Below, in pieces: positions 39,101 through 48,485 of a stretch of 64,000 nt of DNA. The position numbers were made by a program, and so were the translations under genes. Source of the DNA: Gigantopelta aegis. Lineage: Eukaryota; Mollusca; Gastropoda; Neomphalida; Peltospiridae. The first letter of the stretch is position 1, and every line of letters begins with the position of its first letter. The DNA is taken from assembly GCF_016097555.1 (NCBI RefSeq), contig NC_054704.1:98482629-98546628 (forward strand), written 5' to 3'. The notes under the pieces were generated by a model that was not told the origin of the DNA, searched no databases, and worked only from the letters and a program-made list of their open reading frames with translations.

Positions 39101-42100
39101 ACTGATCTAAACAATTAAATATCTTTAATATGGTCGACATACTCATGTTTTTAAACCCTATGCCAATTTGTGTAATCTGTTATCATCATATAAATAAATC
39201 CTCAATTTACTGTGAGAACAACAAATGAGTTATGCAAAATGAAACTTACACAAACAGCAAACCAAATGATCATTTGCACAATTTTCATACGTTTGCAATG
39301 AAACTTACACAAACAGCAAACCAAATGATCATTTGCACAATTTTCATACGTTTGCAATGAAACTTACACAAACAGCAAACCAAATGATCATCTGCACAAT
39401 TTTCATACGTTTGCAATGTCAATAAGATTTAATTGCACATTATAGATTTTCAATAATTCACGAGTCTGAAAATTAAACTTACACAAACAGCAAACCAAAT
39501 GATCATCTGCACAATTTTCATACGTTTGCAATGTCAATAAGATTTAATTGCACATTATAGATTTTCAATAATTCACGAGTCTGAAAATTAAACTTACACA
39601 AACAGCAAACCAAATGATCATTTGCACAATTTTAATAGGTTTACAATGTCAATAAGATTTAATTGCACATTATAGATTTTCAATAATTCACGAGTCTGAA
39701 AATGAAATTTTACATATTGACTATATACAAACCCGTGAAGCTTTAACTTCATCTGACGATTCGGACAAAGTCAAATACATCAGAGAATATGTGATGTCAT
39801 CAAGGTCTGCCTGGCCTCTGAGGATGTCACTTCCTGTCACTAGTTTGTAAAAGTCTCTTTGAGGAGGTGGTGGTCTGGCCGGTGAAGATGGTAAGGGAGG
39901 TTTTGGACCGACGATAACAGGCAACTGGAATGTTAACTTTACTTGCTGCAAATATAAAACGAGAATAATCATGGCAAATACATGTACATGTGGATGATAT
40001 GCAGTAATTTAACAGAAAATGCATTACTATTTTTTTTATACCAGAATGATCAAGAAATAAAGCTGTTTTATTTTCCTTTGCACACGATGTTCAAGTTGGA
40101 AGAGTAACACAAACTTACCTTTGTTTCAGAAGTAAGAAATTTATATAAAAGTATATGTCCATACACATTTATTTTTGTCCCCAGATCACCACAGAAATGT
40201 TAGCAGGTTTGTAACAACTAGAAGACAATTATTCTGAAGTTATCACTTTCATCTATTTGTAAATTAATAACACACAGGTCTATCCGTGCCAATGGTAATA
40301 AAGCATTACAGAAAAGAAGAGGAATGTCTGTTAGATAATATCATCTCAGGTCATTTCAATATTCTGCTGTTTCAAGTGTAACTTTGGGGATATATTGGCT
40401 ATTTTAAATTTGTTTCTGTAATACTGATTTTTAATGTACCATCATGAGGTACCGTATAACCAAAAAAATTTGAGGATTTTTATTTTCGTGTGTTTCGAGG
40501 GTAAGTAGTCAGCATCGAAAATATAAATCCTTGAAAATATTTGAAAAAATCAACAAATTCTAACTAAAATATTTATTGTGAAAACCATAACACACTGACA
40601 ATTTACCGGAACATTTTATTTCCTGTCATGCGCAGTCCACCGAATACGACAAGAGAATAGTATAGTCAAAACAACAAGTTAGAATTTTAAAAAAGTTATT
40701 GCGTGAATCTCACTGTTTGTAGAATATAATGAAATATTTTTAAATTTCGTATATTGTTTTTGTTAATGTCCGCCCGCACTGCATGAATTTGTTTTATCGC
40801 TGAAGTACGCATTTCGATCTTGATGTCCGTTACAACTTCGCCATGTTTCATAACCAGGGAAACCCGCTTTGAATACCATGTGGTAAAATTAGACTTCATA
40901 GCGTTCTTAAGTGCTTTGTTCACACATACGTCGTAATTGGCTTTACACAAAATCAAAGACTGTGATCAGTTGTCTGTCGAATAGCATACCGGGTATCACA
41001 GTGGGCCTGAGTGGCCAATTAGGCTACAGGTGACTGTTCTATTGTTTAACTTTACACGTCGGTAGTATCGAACAACTGGCAGCCGAAGTGAAACTTTAAT
41101 CAACAATAGCAAGTATTCTCGCAACTAGACTTGCTAAAACTCGAAAATAAAATCACTTTCAATTTAGATTTGGCAAACAACGAAACTAAGAAACCTTGAA
41201 ATGTTTTTATACCCCAAACCACGAAAAATTAAGACCACGAAAATTTCCGGTTATACGGTATGTGAATTAAATTTTGATTAGTAATTTCTAATAGTGCACA
41301 ATTCCTGGGGGGGAGGAGACTACTGAAAACATAACCCACTGATAATCAGACATCTATGAATATTCATTAGACTGACTTACTTCTCTTTTGGTTAAAGTTT
41401 GAAATATCTTATCAATATTCAACCAGTTGACTTCAAAATCATTCAACGAAATCAGCATGTCTCCTGTAAATACAAAAAAAAGTCCATAATTAAATTAATA
41501 ATAAAATGACAAGTTGTAATCAAAAGATGAAACAACTATCTTTCCTAATTAATATAAAAGTATGCATTAAACATAGACAGAATATGTTGAGAGCTTCACA
41601 TCATCATTCAAACATTGTTAGATTGAACAGTAATCTGTATTACATCAAAACTTTAACATGTTATTATTGTTGTAAATAAAAGTACATGATTTGACGATGT
41701 GACTGATAACAGTGCAAATGTTTGAAAAAGTCACTAGCCCTCACAGAAGCTGTGACTAGAGCCCTCTGTATTATAGTAGTACAGCTGATAATTTCCACTA
41801 GCCCTCACAGAAGCTGTGACTAGTGCCTTCTGTATTATAGTAGTACAGGTGATAATTTCCACTAGTCCAATCCAAACATTTACTAGGTAGGACTGAGAGC
41901 TAGTGGATTTGTCGAACCCTGGAAATAATCTTAACATTGAAGAAAGGTATAGAAAGAGTTAACAATAACATGGAAAGAGTTTGGAGAGTTTGGTTTAGGA
42001 AAGGTATAGAAAGAGTTAACAATAACATGGAAAGAGTTTGGTTCAGGAAAGGTATAGAAAGAGTTAACAATAACATGGAAAGAGTTTGGTTCAGGAAATG

Positions 42101-45100
42101 TTTAGAAAGAGTTAACAATAACATGGAAAGAGTTTGCCAACCTCTGTGAACGTGGCCACATTTCTCGGCCGGCGATCGAGGCGTAACTCCCTGAACAATA
42201 ACCTTCCTCTCTCTCAGCACGTTGGTCATATTGTGTTCTCCTGTTCGACCTGATCCGGTTTTATGGTTGTAATGAAACAGAATAATACCAAACAGTTTCT
42301 CGCACAACACAACACCAGAGTCAGCAGTCCGACAAACATGCTTAAAGTTTGGAAGAAGAAAAACGTCCTTGCATCGCTGCACACCATGACTATCCTTAAC
42401 AATACTTTGTGAAACTGTTGACCTGGTGTCCGACACAGAACATGAGTGAGTCGATTTGTCCATTGGAGTATTACGAGTAACACAGTCATCAAATGTTTGT
42501 TGAGTAGTTTGATCATAAGATGTCTCTTCAAATGTTGTTTCATATCTTTGGTTAGTTTTGGTTGCAATATGATAAGAATTCCCTGAACAATTACTGGAAT
42601 GTCTTTGAGGATCTCTAGAATATGCATGAGAACCATTTTCATAATGTTCACTGTTCCCATTGATCGTTCTGTAAAATGGTGGACTGTGATAATCATCCGT
42701 TGCATAATCTGATCTAGAATCCAGCACATCGCTGCTCCGGAAATCAGTGACTTCCTCTTCTCTTGCTGTACGATCCTTTTTTCGTGAAAGAACCTGACTG
42801 TATGTTTGATCACAGTGATACTGCTTGTCGTAACTGTCACCTCGTCTGAAATCTGTGACTTCTTCGATTCTTGGCATTGGCACTTCCTTCTTACCAGATC
42901 CAGTGTATCGATTGTTTCTTTCAGGGGGTTCATAATCACAGCTGGGACTATATCCGAGTCCACTGTCCATGCTTGGTCTTCTGGGCGAGACAGACTGGGA
43001 TGCATCGTATCTTTCATGTTGTTCGTGACCATTCTGATGTTCTGCACTAACGTTTGCTGACGTGTCACCTTGTTTTCCATTATCAACACTAACAAAATAT
43101 ACACCTCCCTCTTCTCGATTTACGTAAGTAGTCCAGTTTCTTCCCAGTTTACTACAAAATAAAAAATAACATTTATAACACAAATTGCTGCATGTGGATA
43201 CCTTTAACTGCATGTATACAATACTTGGTTTATCTGCATGGAAAGCTGTCAAAAAAAAAAGAAAAAAAAAAGTTTTATTTAACGACGGACTCAACACATT
43301 TTATTTACGGTTATATGGCGTCAGACATATGGTTAAGGACCACACAGATTTTGAAAGGAAACCTGCTATCTCAACTACATGGGCTACTCTTTCCTTCCCA
43401 CAGGCAGGATAGCACAAACCATGGCCTTTGTTGAACCAGATATGGATCACTGGTCGGTACAAGTGGTTTACACCTACCCGTTGAGCCATGCGGAGTCGGT
43501 ATCTGGATTGAAAATCCCATGCCTCGACTAGGATCTGAACCCATTACCTACCAGCCTGTAGACCAATGACCTAACCACGACGCCACCGAGGCCGGTTGGA
43601 AAGCTGTCGAATGAGTTTCATTTCAAAATGAAATTTCAACATTCATTTAATCCAAAAGTCTGGCAAATTGTCAGCTTGTAGAATTATCATTTGGTGCTAA
43701 TTTGTTGTTTTTTTTGTTTTGTTTTTTTATAGATCTTCTAAATGCATAATTTTATTTACATTTGATTGTAATTTGACTGTTTTATTACTGTTTATACATT
43801 AAATAGAGAACTGAATATAACAGGAGCTTTTGCTTCAATCCAAACACGTAAACCAGATATCCATTAAAACATTACTGTTTACTTGGGCCCAAGGGTGTCC
43901 AGTTTAGAGGGGATTCACTGTATCATGTAACTACATACATACATGTACTATACAATGTATGATTACATGTAATTAACCTTAGCTACTGTTAGCATTATTT
44001 CACTATCTCATTTGGTGACTGGCACATCTTCATTTTCAGTGCATTTCCATTGTTTCTTTTCACCTCTAAATGTAACATAGCTGCCTGAAAGTCACATAGA
44101 ATTTACACATATAATGTATAACATTTTCATTGTAAATGTTTTATAGTATACTGTCTTATGCATTCTATTGTTTTATTTATTGTTCATTTCCCAGTAGGGA
44201 TTTTTATTAATGTTGTCATAAGCTGATTTTCATTCTCTCTCAATGCACACCGTACTAATTTAACAGTGATAGAAATAAGTAGAATTTTCCATTAGTCCAC
44301 CAGACAAGTACATATATAGAAATCTACTTCAAGAACTTGCCCACCAATATTTTCACTTCTTCAAATGAGTTGTTAGTTTTATTTAAGTGCAGGGGCAATG
44401 TGTTTGATTGCTCAAATGAAACAGCATTCTAAATTTTTTTTAAAGTCAGTAAATTCCACTAGCCCACTAAAATAAACCACTAGCCCAAATTTCTGATCAA
44501 TTACAACACACTTTATATATAAATATAGTGCTGAAAAAAACAGTTTCAAGAAACCTAACCCCTATAGTACCCCAAAAAAACCCTGGCTGACCTGTTTTGT
44601 TCTCCTTTTTTTTTTATGTACATGAGTATACAAATTTAATTTTCAAATTATTATCTTAACCTGTACAGGTGAATGAAATTTCAAAAATAAAATAATAATT
44701 TAGTTTTTTTAAACTGCATGACCTACCCTATTTTGTCAAGTTTGATCCTAAACCATTGTCCTGTTTTCACTTTTGACCCCCCATCCCCGCTCCCTCATCC
44801 GGAGTGGGTAAGCAATTTAACAAACTCCTCTCTCTAACCACCCAAAACAAAAGAATTTAATACACAATACAATGTAACACGATAATGCATGGTCTTGTTC
44901 AGTGTATTCAGTAGTGAATTGTCACCAGGATAGAAGATTAGTGATACTATTTTTCTCACTGCAACTTGGCCTACTGTACAAAATAAAGTTTTTCTTTTAA
45001 ACTGTTGTGTTGAAGTTAGTTCATCAAGATTAACTTTGTGTACAAGTGCAAGCACTACCAAAGTTAATCCTGGGGACGAACAACGCCATTAGCGCCCTTC

Positions 45101-46090
45101 CGAGCAGTTTTGCTCGGAACGGAATTCAATCCGAATTGCGGTCAAACTAAAAGAAAAACGACTGTTATCATGTTTTCCCACCCAAATCGTGTACTGTGAT
45201 CTATTTCGGGCATATGGACACTAAGAAATACTTACTTTGAAACGATCTTCACTTTGAATTAAAGGATTAAATTTTGAATTAAATTTTATTTTATTAACTT
45301 TAATTTATTTTTACTTTTAAGTTATTTTATTAACTTTAATTAATTTTTTTAGTTTTATGGTTTTTGTTTTATTCATTATGGAACGAGAAATGACTTCACC
45401 GATCCTTTTCCACATACAAGATTGCTCCGAGTTTCATTTTCCTCCCATAATGTACCGCGCGTTTTAAACACAAGTCATACAGTCGGTAGTTTTTCCTTTA
45501 ATTCAAAGTGAAGATCGTTTCAAAGTAAGTATTTCTTAGTGTCCATATGCCCGAAATAGATCACAGTACACGATTTGGGTGGAAAAACGTGATGACAGTC
45601 GTTTTTCTTATAGTTTGACCGCAATTCGGATTGAATTCCGTTCCGAGCAAAACTGCTCGGAAGGACGCTAATGGCGTTGTTCGTCCCCAGGATTAACTTT
45701 GGTAGTGCTTGCACTTGTACACAAAGTTAATCTTGATGAACTATGTTGTCATTGTTGAAGTTTACTATTCGAGTTCTTCACTTCTTGGTCCAGCTGTCAT
45801 TTGCCAAATAGTAAACATAAACAGAACAGCAAAATATGCTACAGTTAAATCGTATTACTAGTGGGGCTACGGTTAAAATTGCTAATTGACATGATATGTA
45901 ACTAGCCTAACAGCATAACAACAAATTCCTGCGATATAACTCACTCTTCTGTCAAAAACGATTGGCACAGAGCCCCTTCGTTTTTAGCTGGCGGAAAAGT
46001 CCGCATTTGGATTCGTCCATGGCTGTCTCCATAAATTTCCTGCTCGTTGTCTGGATCATAAAATGGCCCAATTTTAGGAAAATACGCCAT
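24162..46090 (-). CDS. INTU: Inturned (INTU), planar cell polarity effector, 19 exons
   Basis: Exons, 5' to 3' on the minus strand: 45945-46090, 42142-43151, 41381-41463, 39733-39945, 38739-38851, 37810-37899, 37333-37410, 35617-35788, 34973-35029, 33968-34030, 32154-32372, 30862-31016, 30246-30361, 29711-29785, 29270-29412, 28685-28788, 26832-27015, 25952-26094, 24162-24267. All introns are GT-AG with consistent phase; 3,270 bp, 1,089 residues plus stop. Seen: a PDZ domain at about residues 341-420 (RKVIVQGVTPRSPAEKCG, then GDMLISLNDFEV); INTU signatures EYEAADFDEF, RSFSVLGCSLFYK, RWFLLLVGM, HFLLGTLLEVGGC, ENCLFHYV, VQEHGVLFKHC, SYWVVG and SELYVCFHES near the C-terminus. Family knowledge: INTU joins FUZ and WDPCP in CPLANE at the ciliary base; INTU-FUZ activates RAB23. 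Residues about 70-340 form a long Ser/Arg/Asp-rich stretch, more than twice the human equivalent. The start ATG at 46090 opens a 49-residue exon that is not conserved, so the N-terminus is less sure. Confidence 0.93.
24590..25951. repeat. ~110-bp array made of an INTU exon 18 / 5' splice-site junction, 12 extra copies
   Basis: The word gagacta recurs at 24603, 24714, 24824 and so on, about every 110 bp, up to the true exon 18. In minus-strand sense each unit holds the last ~75 bases of INTU exon 18 (from tttaaacactgcc to cctattgggttgt), the donor ggtaaga, and ~35 bases of intron (cttaatattgttattagag). The array therefore carries 12 exon-donor copies downstream of the real one, without an obvious 3' splice site in front of each. 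Confidence 0.95.
25861..25906 (+). other. G-rich tract, possible G-quadruplex
   Basis: One unit of the exon 18 junction array has expanded into g-runs (aggagggggtgggg agggggtggggtgggtggg). Many runs of three or more G lie close together on the plus strand. Confidence 0.7.
26170..26535. repeat. (GGAT)n-type imperfect microsatellite in INTU intron 17
   Basis: Long tract of atgg/aatg/gatg tetramers with interruptions, preceded by (TG)n. Its reverse strand gives a spurious Ser/His/Ile/Pro-rich frame. Confidence 0.95.
27064..27850 (-). mobile_element. Decayed Tc1/mariner-type transposon in INTU intron 16
   Basis: The minus strand at about 27390-27540 encodes LQQDNVRPHIARV followed by NFPVLNWPPYSPD, the second catalytic Asp block of Tc1-like transposases. 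The frame breaks where the DLNPIEH block with the catalytic Glu should follow; several stops and indels lie beyond. The left edge has 'cggaaaaaacaaacgcaag', like the TIR of Tc1-group elements; the right edge is uncertain. Not functional. Confidence 0.75.
27973..28293 (-). mobile_element. Near full-length SINE in INTU intron 16
   Basis: Starts with reverse-complement 3' end 'agtttgttttgtttaatgac', passes 'aagggatcttttatatgcac', and ends with the head 'gactgagctacatcccaccc'. The ttaa(tta)n tract near 28008 is slightly expanded. Confidence 0.88.
28896..28975. repeat. 16-bp tandem repeat (gtaggacacaagat)
   Basis: Five copies of 'atgtaggacacaa(g/a)' upstream of INTU exon 16 (minus-strand sense), ending in a SINE-head-like 'gatgtagctcagtggtag' and a poly-A run. 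Confidence 0.85.
28999..29250 (-). mobile_element. SINE in INTU intron 15
   Basis: Reverse-complement copy: 'ttttttaacaccactagggc', 'attatcggctattggatgac', 'cccacagacaaaatagc', ending at the head 'gattgagctagatcccaccg'. It stops only ~20 bp from the INTU exon 15 donor. Confidence 0.85.
30560..30716. mobile_element. Short inverted-repeat element (cagggctcac ends) in INTU intron 12
   Basis: Left end cagggctcac and right end gtgagccctg are exact reverse complements, with about 140 bp of A+T-rich interior. hAT-derived MITEs of molluscs often have cagggctc-type ends; a clear 8-bp target duplication is not seen. Confidence 0.55.
31330..31790. repeat. Possible retroelement fragment in INTU intron 11
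   Basis: A G+C-richer block unlike the surrounding intron ('ctggattcaaggctgaggag', 'ccagctggcatagctctccg'). It resembles repeated sequence but has no second copy here and no coding frame that I recognise. Confidence 0.3.
33001..33500. repeat. 71-bp minisatellite, 7 copies, INTU intron 10
   Basis: gactctg at 33021, 33092, 33163, 33234, 33296, 33367 and 33438; unit 'ttctagactctgataactgg ... aaaggccatgttgtttcgta'. One unit lacks ~9 bp. Copies are almost identical. Confidence 0.95.
33765..33965. repeat. Dispersed repeat, copy B, abutting INTU exon 10
   Basis: Related in order and wording to 12740-13070 ('gaaaccctcctctgcttcaa', 'gagcatgacctatcc', C-run). It ends within a few bases of the exon 10 donor at 33967. 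Confidence 0.45.
34361..34830. mobile_element. Foldback element, ~190-bp inverted arms, TA target duplication (INTU intron 9)
   Basis: Left arm begins aagtactaatcaaaattata; the right arm is its reverse complement, with high identity over about 190 bp (including the ccaggtgattttccagtc segment). TA flanks both ends (34359-34360 and 34831-34832). Length 470 bp, no coding capacity. TA duplication points to Tc1/mariner-class mobilisation. Confidence 0.9.
35857..36685. repeat. 27-bp minisatellite, ~30 copies, INTU intron 7
   Basis: Unit 'gataagtgttacacattagg'+tatctgc, varying at two or three positions. As 27 is divisible by three, the minus strand shows a long repeating frame (MCNTYRRYL), which is not a gene. 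Confidence 0.97.
39236..39712. repeat. Composite 60-/118-bp tandem repeat next to INTU exon 4
   Basis: Three 60-bp units (aaacttacacaaacagcaaa ... catacgtttgcaatg) followed by longer ~118-bp units that add 'tcaataagatttaattgcac' and 'cacgagtctgaaaatt'. The array ends ~20 bp from the exon 4 donor at 39732. Confidence 0.92.
40452..41258 (-). mobile_element. Pogo-like DNA transposon remnant with TIRs (INTU intron 3)
   Basis: Both ends read ccgtataacc in inverted orientation, with further similarity inward (aaattttcgtgg), flanked by TA (40450-40451 and 41259-41260). The minus strand at 40696-40956 has an 86-codon frame, with NKALKNAMKSNFTTWYSK resembling the region after the catalytic domain of pogo/Tigger-type DDE transposases. 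Only this 3' piece of a transposase is present, so it is an internally deleted, non-autonomous copy. Confidence 0.7.
41735..41915. repeat. Two-copy 85-bp duplication in INTU intron 2
   Basis: 'cactagccctcacagaagct ... acagctgataatttc' occurs twice in tandem, then 'ccactagtcc'. Related 'ccactagccc' wording at 44455-44490 suggests both come from one dispersed family. Confidence 0.7.
41938..42137. repeat. 48-bp minisatellite, 4 copies, starting at the INTU exon 2 donor
   Basis: Unit 'aaaggtatagaaagagttaa'+caataacatggaaagagtttggttcagg. On the minus strand the array begins about 5 bases after the exon 2 donor at 42141. Translation continues open through it (repeating TLSMLLLTL), so retention of intron 2 would add a hydrophobic repeat to the protein. 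Confidence 0.93.
43271..43597 (-). mobile_element. SINE of a second family in INTU intron 1
   Basis: On the minus strand it ends '..cgtcgttaaataaaac'. The plus strand holds 'ggttatatggcgtcagacat', 'atggttaaggaccacac' and a tRNA-like head 'aggatctgaacccattacc' with 'gaccaatgacctaaccacg'. Confidence 0.85.
45019..45741. mobile_element. Large foldback element, ~250-bp arms, TA target duplication (INTU intron 1)
   Basis: The left arm (45019-45266) begins gttcatcaagattaacttt and runs to 'cgatcttcactttgaattaa'. The right arm (about 45497-45741) is its near-perfect reverse complement. The loop (~230 bp) is A+T-rich with 'ttattttattaactttaatt' repeats. TA flanks both ends (45017-45018 and 45742-45743). 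No transposase. Confidence 0.93.
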
Positions 46091-46297
46091 AGTACAGCCT
46101 ATGTATCAATAAACAGGCTATACATTTTCCACCATTTCCATTTTTTGTCACCCATACTGTTTACATCCGGGTATCGTAACTCTGATGACATTGTGACCTT
46201 TCCAAACCAAAGAGCAATTATAAGGGGGCTTAATTCACAAATACCGGTATTTTATATTTTTAGCTCGCCTTGACAGTAGAACATTTTACGTATCTGA
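46091..46297 (-). promoter_or_regulatory. Presumed INTU 5' UTR / promoter region
   Basis: The ~200 bp between the INTU start codon and the first upstream SINE must hold the 5' UTR and proximal promoter if the start exon is right. No TATA box or recognised motif is evident; the assignment is by position only. Confidence 0.35.
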
Positions 46298-46302
46298 AGT
46301 TT

Positions 46303-46602
46303 GTTTTGTTTAGAGCACATTGATTTCTTGATGGTGGATGTAAAACATTTGTTAATTTTGACATACAGTTTAAGAGAGCAAATCCGATATAGTACGTCTT
46401 TAGCAGCAACATAAGTTAAGGGATCCTTTATATTTTCATGCACCATCCCACAGACAGGATAGCACATATCACGGCCTTTGAAATACTAGTCGTAGTGCAC
46501 TGGCTGGAACTTGAAATAGCCCAATGGGCTCATCGATGGGGATCGATCCTAGACCGACTGCGCATTAAGAGAGCGCTTTACCACTGGGCTACGTCCCGCC
46601 CC
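46303..46602 (-). mobile_element. SINE, near full length
   Basis: 'gaagtttgttttgtttagag' (3' end) to the head 'accactgggctacgtcccgc' with 'gatcgatcctagaccgac' (B-box side). Part of the ~40-bp 3' portion is deleted. Confidence 0.88.
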
Positions 46603-46635
46603 TTATCTGTACATTAAAGAAAGAAACAAGCAGAT

Positions 46636-46912
46636 ATATGGCGTCGGACATATGGTTAAGAACCATAGAGATAGTTAAAGAGGAAACCCGCTGCAGCTAC
46701 ACCATGGGCTACTCTTTTCGATTAATTAGCAGCAAGTTTTTTTTATACATTATTCCACAAGGGACAATTTATGCATTATTCCACAAACTGGAAAGTACAT
46801 ACAACGGCATAATTTTGTTACACCAGGTGTGGACTACTAGCTGGAACGAGAAATAGCCCAATGGGCCCACCGATGGGGATCGATCCTAAACCGATCGCAC
46901 ATCCCGCATTAA
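46636..46912 (-). mobile_element. SINE, second copy in tandem, head truncated
   Basis: Starts 'atatggcgtcggacatatgg', has 'gaaacccgctgcagctacac', 'tagctggaacgagaaatagc' and 'gatcgatcctaaaccgatcg'. It follows the previous SINE in the same orientation. Confidence 0.85.
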
Positions 46913-47050
46913 AAGTACAATATCAAATCTGAAACTACAATATTTCGTAATTTTTACATTTATTTATAATAAATAGGTACAAATTATTAAAAACTGGAAC
47001 AAAATTGAGTCCCATTTTTATCCCCCCCCCCCCTTCCAAAAAAAAGAAAA
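46860..47050. repeat. Duplicated module A (SINE head + flank + C/A-rich tract)
   Basis: Matches 48055-48290: SINE head 'ccgatggggatcgat', then 'acaatatcaaatctgaaac', 'tacaatatttcgtaatttt', 'gagtcccatttttatcc', a poly-C run and a purine-rich a(g)n run, in the same order. Confidence 0.8.
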
Positions 47051-47734
47051 GAAAAAAAGAGAAGTAGATTGTAATAATCAAAATTTATTAATTATGTCAC
47101 GTTACGAATAAAAAAAATTGTGATCAATATAAAATGATTTTGCATTTTCAAAATTTAACAGTATTATTAAAACAGAGGCTCTTTTAAATGGGGTAGTTCG
47201 AGTGAACCCTCATCTAAACCACCCCATTAGTACCGTCTGAAGACGGTGGTGATCGTTGGGGTATCAGGCCCTGCTGCAAATTTGGATTCTGTCCGCTTGA
47301 AATTCGATATTTGGATTTCGTCCGATCAAAAAGTTTGTTTTGTGTCGATTACAGATTCCCTCAGTCAAACGAGACCACGTGCACAGTCACGTGCCATGTG
47401 TAAGTAATAGGATTAATACAAAGGCCGTAAATATTTCAAATTTATACATCCTGGATGTATAAATTTGATTCCTGCATTGCAATATTCCTTTAGTTAATCG
47501 AACACGTACATTTCATGGTTGTTTGGTTCCTTAATGTTAGTTTTGTAGCCTGAATTGCTTTTTTTCCCCCAAATTAATACAGTTATATCTATTTTTAATC
47601 GAAAATGACCATCCAAATAAAGAATAAGAGCACACCAAGAGCTACAATATCCATGTAACTAACGTTTATTGAATTATGAATGAAATATGTAGATTATTTA
47701 TGAGTTTATTTTGATTGATATGGAACAAATAAAG

Positions 47735-47850
47735 CTGATATAGGGTGATACGGATTCCTCTATAGGGTGATACGGATTTCTTTATAGGGTGATACAGATT
47801 CCTTTATAAGTGATACGGATTCCTTTATAGGGTGATATGGATTTTTTTCA
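47735..47850. repeat. ~24-bp tandem repeat
   Basis: Five copies of 'tatagggtgatacggattcc' with small changes. Confidence 0.9.
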
Positions 47851-48020
47851 TTATTATCAACTGGTGTTCATTTTAAAAGTACATGTAGTTGCAACTTTTA
47901 AATACTCACACGAATACATTATGGATTTTTAAGCGAAAAAAAATAATTGAGAAATTTATATCCTCCTTTTGTTTCCTCGTCTCCGTAATATTTTCTTCTC
48001 ATCTACACGATTTTATACAC

Positions 48021-48240
48021 TTGGCCTTTGTTACACCAATTGTGGAACACTAGCCAATGGGCACACCGACGGGGATCGAATCTAAACCGACCGCACATCA
48101 GATGACCGCTTTACCACTGGGCACATTAAAGAAACAATATCAAAGTTGAAACTACAATATTTTGTAATTTTCACGTTGATTTCTACTAAATAACAATTTT
48201 ATTTTGATAAATGCGACAGAAATGAGTCCTATTTTTATCC

Positions 48241-48272
<32 letters not shown>

Positions 48273-48290
48273 AAAAGAAAAGAAAAAAAA
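48021..48290 (-). mobile_element. SINE head fragment and duplicated module B
   Basis: 'ggcctttgttacaccaattg' to 'gctttaccactgggcacatt' is SINE, minus strand. The following 'caatatcaaagttgaaactac' to the poly-C/poly-A tract is the second copy of the module at 46860-47050, at moderate divergence. Confidence 0.8.
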
Positions 48291-48485
48291 AGGATTTATT
48301 TTTGTTAAATAAATAAAAACTACCCCGCATTGTAGGCCTACAATTAATAATTAAATCATTGTTGAAACTGAATGTTTCTTGCTCAACATACACATTTTAT
48401 TGTTGTACATCCGACACGTTCTTGCTTGTCCTAATATGTTGGTAAAAGCTCAATACATGCAGTGTCTTGGTGCAACCGTTTGAGG

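Noticed and set aside
40696-40956. 86-codon minus-strand frame as a host gene
   Set aside because: It lies inside an element with TIRs and TA duplication in INTU intron 3 and resembles a pogo-type transposase piece.
42226-43104. 292-codon minus-strand frame overlapping INTU exon 2
   Set aside because: Shadow frame of the real exon; the alternative frame (42142-43151) carries the INTU tryptophan motif and the PDZ start and matches exon phases.
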